A DNA stretch of 64,000 nucleotides from AV40 sp038230255 (GTDB lineage Bacteria > Verrucomicrobiota > Verrucomicrobiia > Chthoniobacterales > UBA10450). The stretch is taken from NCBI GenBank assembly GCA_038230255.1, contig JBBRNP010000001.1, positions 372,001-436,000 on the forward strand, written 5' to 3'. A program made the translations under genes and the position numbers. Under the pieces are notes generated by a model. That model did no database searches. It saw only the letters and a list, made by a program, of their open reading frames with translations, and had not been told where the DNA came from. The stretch's first letter is position 1, and each line of letters opens with the position of its first letter. This document shows positions 25,335 through 32,707 of this stretch, in pieces.

Positions 25335-26215
25335 AACTGCGCGAGGTTGGCGAAGACGCTCTCCTCGCGTCGTTGCTGCGTGAATTGCCAGCTTCACGCA
25401 AATTGATTGGCGACGATTGCGCGGTGGTTGGATTCCGTGGCGCAAAAAATCTCCTCGTCCTGAAAACCGATTGCGTGGTCGAGAAAATTCATTTTGCGCC
25501 GGGCACGGATCCGATTCTCGTCGGCTGGAAAGCGATGATGCGGCCGCTGAGTGATTTCGCGGCCACCTCCGCCGTCCCGCAATTCGCGGTCATCACGCTG
25601 ATTTTGCCGTCCGCAAGATCGACATCCTGGGTCAAAAAACTTTATCGCGGCTTGCAACGAGCTGCGGCGCATTTCGATGTCAGCATTGTTGGAGGCGAAA
25701 CCAGCGCCACGCGCGGTCCGGCAGCAATTTCGGTCAGTGTTACCGGCTTTGTTGAAAAAGACCGCAGGATCTCGCGCGCCGGGGGAAAGAAGGGCGACGA
25801 TCTTTTCGTGACTGGCCGGCTGGGCGGATCGTTGCGCGGAAAACATCTCCGCTTCGTGCCGCGCATCGATGAGTCGCGTTGGATGACTAAGAATTTTCGC
25901 GTCCACGCCATGATGGATTTAAGCGATGGACTTGGGGCCGATCTGCCGCGCCTGGCCAAAGCAAGCAAGCGCGGATTCAAGATCGACCGGGAGAAGTTGC
26001 CGCTCGCCCGCGGCGCCAGGATCAACAACGCAATTTCCGATGGCGAAGACTACGAACTGCTTTTCGCAATCTCTGCACGCGATCGTGTCCGTTTGGAACG
26101 AGCGTGGAAGAAAAAGTTCCCGAAGTGTCCGCTCACGCGAATCGGCGTCCTCACTCAACGCCTCAACCCCTCAACTTCTCAACTTCTGCCCGGTGGCTAC
26201 ATTCACTTCAAATAG
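25331..26215 (+). CDS. thiL: Thiamine-monophosphate kinase
   Basis: The 294-residue protein starts MKLREVGEDALLASLL and shows ThiL features: IGDDCAVVGF, LKTDCVVEKIHF, VGWKAMMRPLSDFAATSAVP, SIVGGETSATRG, HAMMDLSDGLGADLPRLA and ISDGEDYELLF. It phosphorylates thiamine monophosphate to the cofactor thiamine diphosphate. The last 20 or so residues (TQRLNPSTSQLLPGGY) are encoded by degenerate TCAAC repeats at 26152-26187, so the tail is probably repeat-derived. Confidence 0.9.
   Translation: MKLREVGEDALLASLLRELPASRKLIGDDCAVVGFRGAKNLLVLKTDCVVEKIHFAPGTDPILVGWKAMMRPLSDFAATSAVPQFAVITLILPSARSTSWVKKLYRGLQRAAAHFDVSIVGGETSATRGPAAISVSVTGFVEKDRRISRAGGKKGDDLFVTGRLGGSLRGKHLRFVPRIDESRWMTKNFRVHAMMDLSDGLGADLPRLAKASKRGFKIDREKLPLARGARINNAISDGEDYELLFAISARDRVRLERAWKKKFPKCPLTRIGVLTQRLNPSTSQLLPGGYIHFK
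26152..26187. repeat. Degenerate heptamer repeat inside the end of thiL
   Basis: Five tandem units resembling CTCAACY (ACTCAACG, CCTCAACC, CCTCAACT, TCTCAACT) follow each other just before the GTG start of tsaE. They are read in frame as part of ThiL. Confidence 0.6.
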
Positions 26216-26606
26216 CCCGGTCGAAACAGAAGCTTTCGGCCGCCAGTTCGCTGAGAATCTCAAGCCAGGCGATGTGCTTGCGCTCACCGGCGATCTTGGC
26301 AGCGGCAAGACTCAATTCGTCAAAGGTCTCGCAGCCGGTCTAGGTGCGGCTACGGCTGCGACCAGTCCAACGTTCACTCTGATTCACGAGTATTCCGGAG
26401 GGCGCCTCCCGATTTATCATTTCGATTTCTTTCGCGTCGAAGATCAAGAATCCGCCGAGCGGCTCGGCCTCGACGATTATTTTTTCGGCGACGGCGTTTC
26501 AGTGATCGAATGGGCCGATCGATTTCCGGATTTGATCCCCGAAACGGCCCGCTGGATAGCCTTCGAAGCGAAATCTGAAACTCAGCGCGCGATGACAGCC
26601 AAATGA
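26193..26606 (+). CDS. tsaE: tRNA threonylcarbamoyladenosine ATPase TsaE
   Basis: With a GTG start at 26193 the protein has 137 residues (ATFTSNSPVETEAFGRQFAE). It carries the P-loop GDLGSGKTQFVKG, SPTFTLIHEYSG, HFDFFRV and IEWADRFPDLIP, diagnostic of TsaE, the ATPase of the t6A tRNA-modification complex. It overlaps the thiL end by 23 bases and the tsaB start by four bases. The start was chosen because it gives a family-typical length; further upstream the frame is antisense-like filler. Confidence 0.88.
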   Translation: MATFTSNSPVETEAFGRQFAENLKPGDVLALTGDLGSGKTQFVKGLAAGLGAATAATSPTFTLIHEYSGGRLPIYHFDFFRVEDQESAERLGLDDYFFGDGVSVIEWADRFPDLIPETARWIAFEAKSETQRAMTAK

Positions 26607-27208
26607 AAATTCTCGCGCTCGAACTCTCCAGTGCGCGAGGAAGTCTCTGCGCGCTTAACGGTGGCAAAGTCGAAATTCTTCGGGAATGGCCAAATGACCG
26701 AAAGAATTCCGGACCGTTCTTCGAATATTTGACTGAAGTGCAGAAGCGATTTGGAAAACCGGACACGATGATTGTCGGGCTCGGTCCCGGATCTTATGCC
26801 GGAACGCGGATCGCGATCTCAGCCGCGATCGGATTACATACCGCAACGCATGCTCGGCTGATCGGCTTTCCATCGATCTGTGCGATCGAATGTGACGATT
26901 CGGAATATTGCGTAATCGGCGACGCGCGACGTCAGACATTTTTCTTAGCGCGCGTTCGTGACAACAACTTGATCGCCGGCCCAACGCTGATGGCCGAAGC
27001 TGAATTGCGTGAAAAGTTGACTAAGATGGATCGGACGATGTCGATCTTTGCCACGGAAAAGCTTCTACAATTCGAGCACGCGGAGATTCGCTATCCATCG
27101 GCTAAAGTTCTGGCGCGGCTTGCCGGCGATCCGAATCGAAAATTCGCGCAGGCACCTTTAGAGCCGATGTATTTGCGCGAACCGCACATCACGATTGCAA
27201 AAAAATGA
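26603..27208 (+). CDS. tsaB: tRNA threonylcarbamoyladenosine protein TsaB
   Basis: The 201-residue protein has the ASKHA-fold TsaB signature: MKILALELSSARGSL at the start and GLGPGSYAGTRIAISAAIGL in the middle. TsaB is the non-catalytic partner of TsaD in making t6A on ANN-decoding tRNAs. It is translationally coupled to tsaE and alr by four-base overlaps, supporting one transcript. Confidence 0.9.
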   Translation: MKILALELSSARGSLCALNGGKVEILREWPNDRKNSGPFFEYLTEVQKRFGKPDTMIVGLGPGSYAGTRIAISAAIGLHTATHARLIGFPSICAIECDDSEYCVIGDARRQTFFLARVRDNNLIAGPTLMAEAELREKLTKMDRTMSIFATEKLLQFEHAEIRYPSAKVLARLAGDPNRKFAQAPLEPMYLREPHITIAKK

Positions 27209-28287
27209 ATCACCGTTGTTGGGTTGAGATCGATCGCAGCGCCTTTCGTCATAACGCGAAAGTTGTGCGGGAACGAATTGGCAAAGCCGAAATGCTCGCG
27301 GTCGTAAAAGCGAACGCTTATGGCCACGGATTGATGGGCGTTGCCGAAGCGCTCGGTGAAGATGCGCAGCTCTTCGGCGTCGCGAATTTGGAGGAAGCGA
27401 TCGCGCTCCGGGAAAGATTTCATCTTCCGGTGATCATCCTCGGCCCTTCACTTCCGGAAGAACTCGCGACGATTGTCGAGCGCGGTTTCATTCCCACCGT
27501 TTCGACTTTTCAGGAAGCGGAGGCATTGGATCGCATCGGCAAGACGGCGATCAATTTCAAAGTCGACACGGGGATGGGTCGAATGGGCGCAGTGGAAAAT
27601 GAAGCCGTCGAAATGTTCAAGCGCGTTGCTGCGTTGCCGAAGATCGACATCCACAGTGTATCGACCCATATGCCGGTTTCCGATGTCGATACCGATTACA
27701 CGCGCGACGAATTGGTTCGGTTCCGCAAGGTAGTCGAGCAAATGCGGACCGCAGTTCCCGGCGGTTACAAAGCGCACGTGTTGCAAAGCGCCGGCACGCT
27801 CGTGTTTAACAATCCGACCTTCGAGATCGTGCGCGCTGGCATCATCCTTTACGGGATTTCGCCGCTGCCGGAATTTCAAAACCTTCTCAAGCCGGCGATG
27901 ACGTGGAAAACGCGGATCGGTTTAATTCGCGACATGCCGAAGGGAGCTTCCATCAGTTACGGGCGCACATTCATCACGCCAAAACCGATGCGGGTGGCGA
28001 CGTTGACCGCCGGTTATGCCGATGGTTACCCGCGCCACCTTTCCAATGTTGGCGCTGATATGTTGGTGCGCGGAAAGCGTTGCCCGTTGCTTGGTCGGGT
28101 GACAATGGATTTAATGGTGATCGATGTGTCGCATTTGCCCGATGTCGACGTTGGCGAGGAAGTTGTGCTGATGGGGCAGCAAGGTGACGAAGCCGTTTGC
28201 TGCACTGAGTTGGCCGAGAAGGCCGGCACGATCACCTGGGAAATAACGACCCGAGTTGGCCAGCGAGTGAAGCGAGTGTTCGTTTGA
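27205..28287 (+). CDS. alr: Alanine racemase
   Basis: The 360-residue PLP enzyme shows the lysine that binds the cofactor at Lys35 (VVKANAYGHG) and the second base Tyr252 (ISYGRTF), with DTGMGRMG and the C-terminal RVTMDLMVIDVS. It supplies D-alanine for peptidoglycan. It is the last gene of the sppA-alr cluster; the stop is followed at once by octamer repeats. Confidence 0.94.
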   Translation: MNHRCWVEIDRSAFRHNAKVVRERIGKAEMLAVVKANAYGHGLMGVAEALGEDAQLFGVANLEEAIALRERFHLPVIILGPSLPEELATIVERGFIPTVSTFQEAEALDRIGKTAINFKVDTGMGRMGAVENEAVEMFKRVAALPKIDIHSVSTHMPVSDVDTDYTRDELVRFRKVVEQMRTAVPGGYKAHVLQSAGTLVFNNPTFEIVRAGIILYGISPLPEFQNLLKPAMTWKTRIGLIRDMPKGASISYGRTFITPKPMRVATLTAGYADGYPRHLSNVGADMLVRGKRCPLLGRVTMDLMVIDVSHLPDVDVGEEVVLMGQQGDEAVCCTELAEKAGTITWEITTRVGQRVKRVFV

Positions 28288-28361
28288 TTTAGCGACTTAA
28301 CGATTTAGTGAGTTAATGATTTAAGGAAGACTGGTCACTTGTCACAGGTCACTCGTCACTT
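28288..28361. repeat. Two adjacent degenerate octamer repeat tracts
   Basis: From 28288 to 28326 there are five units of a TTTARYGA consensus (TTTAGCGA, CTTAACGA, TTTAGTGA, GTTAATGA, TTTAAGGA). From 28331 to 28361 there are four GTCACT-type units (GGTCACTT, GTCACA, GGTCACTC, GTCACTT). They fill the alr-toxin gap. The first resembles 10418-10490 and the second resembles 33676-33709 in pdxA. Confidence 0.65.
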
Positions 28362-28367
28362 TTCTTT

Positions 28368-28730
28368 ATGTTTCAGATCATTTTCAACGAGCTGAGCGCG
28401 GCCGAGATGTCGGCGTTGCCGAAGAAGATGCAGCTCGATCTGCTCGAGCAGTTCCAAATCCTGCCCGAAGACCTCGATCGTCTCGATGCCAAGCATTTCG
28501 GCGTGATCGAGCGCGAAGGAAAAAAGTTATACCGATATCGCGCCAAAGATTACCGGATCTACTTCGCGCAAACACCCGAAGGCGTCACCATTCACCGCGT
28601 CCTGCACAAGAACACGTTTCGGGATTTCCTTTTCCGGAGCAAACTGCCGGTCTCGGAAGACCAGCAGCTCGGCAAAACCCGGGAGTTTTGGAAATTGATC
28701 GAGCAAGGCGAGAAAACGCGGAAAGCGTAG
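28368..28730 (+). CDS. RelE/ParE-superfamily toxin-like protein
   Basis: The 120-residue protein resembles RelE-type proteins: an N-terminal helical pair (SALPKKMQLDLLEQFQILP), then VIEREGKKLYRYRAKDYRIYF and VTIHRVLHKNTFRDFLFRS. The YRYRAKDYRIYF strand with basic residues is the usual RNase-toxin core. No antitoxin gene is visible on either side: upstream are repeats and alr, downstream a membrane protein gene. It may be an orphan or domesticated toxin fold. Activity is unproven. Confidence 0.6.
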   Translation: MFQIIFNELSAAEMSALPKKMQLDLLEQFQILPEDLDRLDAKHFGVIEREGKKLYRYRAKDYRIYFAQTPEGVTIHRVLHKNTFRDFLFRSKLPVSEDQQLGKTREFWKLIEQGEKTRKA

Positions 28731-28736
28731 GTGGCT

Positions 28737-29075
28737 ATGCTTTTCCATGGTCACAGCATTTTGTTCGTCGTTGGATTAGGTTTTGGCGTCGCGCCATTTA
28801 TCGGTGGCCTGCGTCGACTTCCGCGTTGGATTCGATTCGCATTAACGATGAGCGGAGTGAGTCTCTTTGTTGGTGCATTGATCGGCATCACTCTCGACCG
28901 ATTGCGACCTCAGCTTTCTCGGCAGACTCAGTTTTTTATCTACTCACACGAGCTGGTTATTTGCGGCGTTGGCCTAGGCATTATTCTTTTGCTCATATTT
29001 TCGGGCGAGATCTTCAAAGCACTTCGCAGTTTAGATGCCGAACGCCGGGCGCGTTTATCGAGCGCAAAGCAGTAA
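28737..29075 (+). CDS. Small membrane protein
   Basis: From the ATG at 28737 (MLFHGHSILFVVGLGFGV) the protein has 112 residues and three hydrophobic helices, with a basic cytoplasmic end (RSLDAERRARLSSAKQ). AGGTGG precedes this ATG; a GTG six bases earlier is an alternative. I recognise no family. It follows the RelE-like gene almost without a gap. Confidence 0.55.
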   Translation: MLFHGHSILFVVGLGFGVAPFIGGLRRLPRWIRFALTMSGVSLFVGALIGITLDRLRPQLSRQTQFFIYSHELVICGVGLGIILLLIFSGEIFKALRSLDAERRARLSSAKQ

Positions 29076-29111
29076 TGCCAAAACAGCTGCGACGCTTCGC
29101 TACAAGATCAC

Positions 29112-29149
29112 TTCATCAAGAGCACGGAGCGGCTGCGCTTGATTTCGCG
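29112..29149. repeat. 38-bp duplication of the rpsR 3' end
   Basis: The stretch TTCATCAAGAGCACGGAGCG and the following GCTGCGCTTGATTTCGCG repeat the last codons of rpsR at 29350-29387 with one or two mismatches, in the same orientation. Two palindromic elements lie between the copies. Confidence 0.75.
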
Positions 29150-29150
29150 C

Positions 29151-29262
29151 GGTCATCCCGAGCGGAGCGAGGGATCTCACAGTCGGAGCCTGGATCACGC
29201 AAGTTAACTAGAGTGATCAACGAGCTTATGAGAGATCCTTCACTTCGTTCAGGATGACAAAG
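29151..29262. repeat. MITE-like repeat, family D copy 1
   Basis: The left end GTCATCCCGAGCGGAGCGAG and the right end CTTCGTTCAGGATGACA are inverted repeats enclosing GGGATCTC and GAGATCC. Related copies are at 52074-52187 and 56479-56573. Confidence 0.75.
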
Positions 29263-29272
29263 TTGTAGGCAA

Positions 29273-29321
29273 CCGCTCCGGTTGCCATTTAGATGCGGCA
29301 GGCGATGCGCCTGCCCTACAA
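29273..29321. repeat. Double-hairpin REP-like element
   Basis: Terminal TTGTAGG and CCTACAA enclose two hairpins, GGCAACCGCTCCGGTTGCC and GGCAGGCGATGCGCCTGCC. It follows the family D element in the gap downstream of rpsR. Confidence 0.7.
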
Positions 29322-29345
29322 TTTTCGAAGTGCGTGAATCGCGCG

Positions 29346-29585
29346 CTATTTCATCAGCAGCACGGAGCGGCTGCGCTTGATTTCGCGGGTGATTTTGCGG
29401 TGGAGATGGGCGGGCATGCCGGTGACGCGGCGGGGAAGAATCTTGCCGCTCTCGGTCACAAATTTCTTTAACAGATCGGGATTCTTGTAATCGATCGCTT
29501 CAATGGAGATATCGATTCTGCGCCGGGGCATGGCGCGATTCGCGCGGCGAAAGGCGGAACGGCGTTTGGCGGTCTTGGGTTGCAT
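29346..29585 (-). CDS. rpsR: 30S ribosomal protein S18
   Basis: The 79-residue basic protein contains the S18 signature (IDYKNPDLLKKFVTESGKIL, RVTGMPAHLHRKITREIKRS). It binds the central domain of 16S rRNA. It is the third gene of a minus-strand operon with a dksA/traR-like gene and rpmG, an order different from the common rpsF-rpsR-rplI cluster. A copy of its last 38 bases lies just downstream. Confidence 0.95.
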   Translation of the reverse strand: MQPKTAKRRSAFRRANRAMPRRRIDISIEAIDYKNPDLLKKFVTESGKILPRRVTGMPAHLHRKITREIKRSRSVLLMK

Positions 29586-29590
29586 GAAAG

Positions 29591-29764
29591 TTATTTGGTT
29601 TCGCGATGAAGCGTATGCTTTCGCAGAAACGGATTGTATTTCTTTTTCTCGAGTCGGTTCGGCGTGCGCGGACTCTTTTTATTCCGCTTTGTCATATAAC
29701 GCGAAACTGGTTTACCGAGCGCTTTCGCTTCGGTGCATTCGAGTGTGACAATTTCCTGGGCCAT
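29591..29764 (-). CDS. rpmG: 50S ribosomal protein L33
   Basis: A 57-codon gene reading MAQEIVTLECTEAKALGKPV, then SRYMTKRNKKSPRTPNRLEK, then KKYNPFLRKHTLHRETK. The TxRNKxxxPxRLExxKYNPFLRKHTLHRE pattern is L33. Only one cysteine is present, so this is the zinc-free form. It lies five bases downstream of the dksA/traR-like gene and five bases upstream of rpsR. Confidence 0.94.
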   Translation of the reverse strand: MAQEIVTLECTEAKALGKPVSRYMTKRNKKSPRTPNRLEKKKYNPFLRKHTLHRETK

Positions 29765-29769
29765 CGGGG

Positions 29770-30405
29770 CTATTCCTTGGTTTCAGCCGCGGGCGTGGCT
29801 TCTTCTTCGCCCTCGCCCTCCTTATCTTCGTCATCGGTCAAACCGAAAAGGGATGTGACCGATTGCCGGACGCGCGACATTTTGTTCTGTTTCTCGAGCT
29901 GCGATTGACATTCAACCGTGAACCGCGCGAAAGGGATCGCTTCGAGACGCGCGTGCGGGATCGGTTTGGCCGACATCTCGCAAACTCCGTAGGTGCCGAG
30001 CTCAATCCGCTTCAGCGCCTGATCGATCTCGTAAAGCGCGTCTTGCTCCTGCGAAAGAAGGCTGAGCGCGAAGTCGCGATCGTAAGCATCGGAGCCGGCA
30101 TCGGCCTGGTGCATCCCAAACGCGGAAGCTTCGCTGCCTTCAGCGCGCGAACGAAGTGTATCTTGCGCTACCCCGGCCATGGAATCGACCATGGCATCGC
30201 GAAGCTGCAGGAGCTTCTCCTTTTGCTTGCGCGTGAACGGGTTCAATTTGCGCTCGCGATGATTATTTCCAAGCATCGCCTCGCGCGGACTGGCAGTGGC
30301 GCGTTCGCGGGTGACCTTTGATTTTTTTGCAGAAATCTTACGGGCTGGCTTCGCTTTGCGGGGGGCAGCTTTCTTGGCTGAAACTTTCTTCTTTTTTGTG
30401 GGCAT
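29770..30405 (-). CDS. DksA/TraR-family regulator with histone-like N-terminus
   Basis: The 211-residue protein begins with a Lys/Ala-rich extension (VSAKKAAPRKAKPARKISAK), followed by the coiled coil (KQKEKLLQLRDAMVDSM) and a DksA-type C-terminal domain (ELGTYGVCEMSAKPIPHARL, FARFTVECQSQ). Only two of the usual four zinc cysteines remain. DksA proteins bind the RNA polymerase secondary channel and tune rRNA and ribosomal protein promoters. Co-transcription with rpmG and rpsR fits control of ribosome synthesis. A terminator-like hairpin sits directly before its ATG. Confidence 0.82.
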   Translation of the reverse strand: MPTKKKKVSAKKAAPRKAKPARKISAKKSKVTRERATASPREAMLGNNHRERKLNPFTRKQKEKLLQLRDAMVDSMAGVAQDTLRSRAEGSEASAFGMHQADAGSDAYDRDFALSLLSQEQDALYEIDQALKRIELGTYGVCEMSAKPIPHARLEAIPFARFTVECQSQLEKQNKMSRVRQSVTSLFGLTDDEDKEGEGEEEATPAAETKE

Positions 30406-30410
30406 AATTC

Positions 30411-30436
30411 AAAAGGCGCCCCAGCAGTCGGGCGCC
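30411..30436 (-). promoter_or_regulatory. Terminator-like hairpin at the start of the dksA-rpmG-rpsR operon
   Basis: On the minus strand the arms GGCGCCC and GGGCGCC close a short loop, followed by TTTT and then GAATT before the ATG at 30405. No other ribosome site is visible, so the hairpin may act as an attenuator or hide the initiation region. Confidence 0.5.
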
Positions 30437-30523
30437 GGAAAAACGGAGGCTTAATTAAGGACATTTCCTAACCGGCGCAAGGGCAGATTTGACGAATCTG
30501 TTGAGGGTTTGATTCGAGGAATC

Positions 30524-30584
30524 TTGGAGGGCGCCGTGCTGTCGGCGCCTAATATTTGGGACACGACGGCGCGTGTCCCTCCAA
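30524..30584. repeat. 61-bp palindromic repeat, family B copy 2
   Basis: In reverse orientation it matches 6798-6860 almost throughout (shared GGACACGACGGCGCGTGTCC). It lies just beyond the stop codon of the ABC permease gene. Confidence 0.8.
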
Positions 30585-30586
30585 TT

Positions 30587-31381
30587 CTATGAACTGGCGC
30601 TGGAATACCGACGCAGGGCAAACGCCCAAAACGCGCGAGAGAGGCAGAAGACAACGGTGGAGGCCACGACCAGCTGAAACATGAGCGGGCCGGGATGGCC
30701 GAACGACTTAATCAGCAACCGCGCCGGAATATTGGCTACAATCACGACCGGAACGACCCAGCCGAAGATGATTTTGAAGAGCCGCGGGAAAATCGAGTCC
30801 GGATAGCGCGCAATGTTAAGGAAATTGAAATAGCCGTAAACCAGTCCCTGCGCCCGCACGATCCAAAAACTGACCGCGGCCAGGATGAGCATGATGGAAT
30901 AGTGAACGGCGATGCCAAATGTGATTGCTATGAGGTAAAGCAAGATCGACATCGCACTTGGAACGTAGCCAAGTTTCGACAGCGCCACACCGACAACCAC
31001 GCCACCGACGGCGGCATTGACCACGCTGTCGAGACCGAATTGTTTGGTCGAAACGGCGAACTGACTGTCGACTGGCAGGACGAGAAGCGAATCGAGTTTT
31101 CCGGTCCGGACCAGCTCAGGAATGGCGGCGACGTTGACGAAAAAGAACGCCTGGAAAAGTTGCGCGATCATTTGGTGCGTGCCGATGAGCAAAACGACTT
31201 CCCATTTTGTCCAATCACCGATGCGGTCGACATTTCCGAAAATGATGGAGAAAAAGACGATTTGGCCGACGAACCAAAGCACCTCCACTAGCATCCAAAG
31301 CAGAAAGTTCGCTTTGAAGCTCAACTCGCGGATGAGCGAGTTGCGCAGCATGATGGAGTAAATCTCGAAATATCGTCGCAC
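30587..31381 (-). CDS. ABC-2 type transporter permease
   Basis: The 264-residue protein has six predicted membrane helices and the ABC-2 (DUF990-like) pattern, with an N-terminal amphipathic start (MRRYFEIYSIMLRNSLIREL) and the GKLDSLLVLPVDSQF element of this group. It resembles the permease at 31794-32609, so the two likely pair as one exporter of unknown substrate. No ATPase gene is adjacent in the window. A rhodanese gene on the other strand and a REP sequence lie between the pair. Confidence 0.75.
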   Translation of the reverse strand: MRRYFEIYSIMLRNSLIRELSFKANFLLWMLVEVLWFVGQIVFFSIIFGNVDRIGDWTKWEVVLLIGTHQMIAQLFQAFFFVNVAAIPELVRTGKLDSLLVLPVDSQFAVSTKQFGLDSVVNAAVGGVVVGVALSKLGYVPSAMSILLYLIAITFGIAVHYSIMLILAAVSFWIVRAQGLVYGYFNFLNIARYPDSIFPRLFKIIFGWVVPVVIVANIPARLLIKSFGHPGPLMFQLVVASTVVFCLSRAFWAFALRRYSSASS

Positions 31382-31389
31382 CGAAAAAC

Positions 31390-31413
31390 TGTAGCGGCGG
31401 TCTATAACCGTCG
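31390..31413 (+). repeat. REP palindrome, family C copy
   Basis: TGTAGCGGCGGTCTATAACC plus CGTCG matches the palindromes that bracket the RAYT at 63221. It lies in the 43-base gap between the permease and the rhodanese gene. Confidence 0.8.
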
Positions 31414-31424
31414 CATATTAAATC

Positions 31425-31790
31425 ATGGCTGAACCCAAGGGATTCCAGGATTTGGTCGCAGACGCGAAGAAGAACATCACCGAAATTTCTCCGACCGACG
31501 CCGCGCAAAAAGCAAAGAGCAGCGACACGGTGATTGTCGATGTTCGCGAGAAGGATGAGTTCGATGAATCGCACATTCCGGACGCGGTCAACATGAGCCG
31601 CGGAATGATTGAGCTCGAAGTCGAAGACAAATTTCCGGATCGCAACATGACGATCATTTGCCACTGCGGCGGAGGTGGGCGTTCCGCGCTCGCGGCCGAA
31701 AGCCTGCAAAAGATGGGCTACAAAAACGTCCGCTCCATGGCCGGCGGCTTCAAAGCCTGGAAAGCTGCGGGGTTGCCCACTACGAAATAA
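31425..31790 (+). CDS. Single-domain rhodanese
   Basis: The 121-residue protein has the rhodanese fold: VIVDVREKDEFDESHIPDAV and an active-site loop CHCGGGGR, with Cys81 as the likely sulfur carrier in a CX4R loop, then VRSMAGGFKAWKAAGLP. It probably transfers sulfane sulfur in the cytoplasm. It is oriented opposite to the two flanking ABC permease genes, consistent with an insertion between them next to a REP element. Confidence 0.88.
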   Translation: MAEPKGFQDLVADAKKNITEISPTDAAQKAKSSDTVIVDVREKDEFDESHIPDAVNMSRGMIELEVEDKFPDRNMTIICHCGGGGRSALAAESLQKMGYKNVRSMAGGFKAWKAAGLPTTK

Positions 31791-31793
31791 TTC

Positions 31794-32609
31794 TCAGCCG
31801 CCGACGGCTTGATAGTGGCGAAGGCCGCGGTGCCACATGGTGCGCGCGACCGCCCAGGTGAGAAAGAGCCAGCCGGTTTGGATCGCGAGTGCTTGCCAAA
31901 GTTGCGGGCCTTTGAGTCGCTCGAGGAAAATGGCGACCGGGCAAAACAGTTCGTAATAGAACGGCGTCCATTTCAGCACCGCCTGAATTCCAGCCGGCAT
32001 GATGTCGATCGGAAACATTTGGCCGCCGAGGAAATATTCGAACGAGTAAACGATGAAAACGATGGTGGTAATCTCCAAAATCCAGAACGCCATCATCGCG
32101 AGCGAATAGGTGATGAAGAATTGGATGAAGGCCGCCATCATCGTCGACAATGTTGCGAGCACGTAAGTCATCGGATCGTGCGGAAGCGCGACGTAGTTGT
32201 GGAAATAGAGAAAGATGAGCGCGATCGGCGGCAGGGTGACGAAGGTGTAAACGAGCCGGCCGCTGCAAAAAATGCTGAACCGATACGCGAGATAACTCAT
32301 CGGCTTGGTCAGGAGCGCGTTGATCTGGCCTTCGCGAATGTCTCCGGCGATCTGCCATTCGTCCTCGGTCGGCGTGACCAGATTGCTGACCAGCAGCATG
32401 AGCAGGTAATAATAAATCATCGACCCGTAGTCGTAGCCGTGCAGAGCACCGCCGCGCTCTTTGAAAACCGCGTCCCAAAGAAACACCGTGCCCGCGAGTG
32501 GAATCAATCCAAAGGCCGCGCGCAGAAAATAATTCCAGCGATAAACGAAGGTGTTCTGGAGCCCGATGTTGAAAACCGAAACGTATTTGGCCGTCCTGCT
32601 CGTGCTCAT
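31794..32609 (-). CDS. ABC-2 type transporter permease (DUF990-like)
   Basis: The 271-residue protein has six hydrophobic helices and the signature GDIREGQINALLTKPMSYLA shared with DUF990 permeases. It is likely the partner of the permease at 30587-31381. In this family two permeases and one ATPase form an exporter. The gene is convergent with the rhodanese gene, three bases away. Confidence 0.77.
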   Translation of the reverse strand: MSTSRTAKYVSVFNIGLQNTFVYRWNYFLRAAFGLIPLAGTVFLWDAVFKERGGALHGYDYGSMIYYYLLMLLVSNLVTPTEDEWQIAGDIREGQINALLTKPMSYLAYRFSIFCSGRLVYTFVTLPPIALIFLYFHNYVALPHDPMTYVLATLSTMMAAFIQFFITYSLAMMAFWILEITTIVFIVYSFEYFLGGQMFPIDIMPAGIQAVLKWTPFYYELFCPVAIFLERLKGPQLWQALAIQTGWLFLTWAVARTMWHRGLRHYQAVGG

Positions 32610-32641
32610 AATCGGAAAACGGGCCCGCCAATAAAGCTAAT

Positions 32642-32707
32642 AACGCGAAAAGTGCAGAGAGACACTAATTTCGCCTTATTCGCGTGCATTCGCGTGTTTC
32701 GCGGGCA
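32642..32707. repeat. Inverted-repeat element, family F copy 2
   Basis: The stretch contains TTCGCCTTATTCGCGTGCAT and CGCGTGTTTCGCGGGCAA, like the right arm of the 1622-1696 element. It covers the last codons of the DUF2238 gene, so the tail PAKHANARE is encoded by the repeat. Confidence 0.5.

Noticed and set aside
28288..28361. Possible CRISPR array
   Set aside because: Units are only 7-8 bases, degenerate and directly adjacent, with no spacers of regular length and no cas genes.
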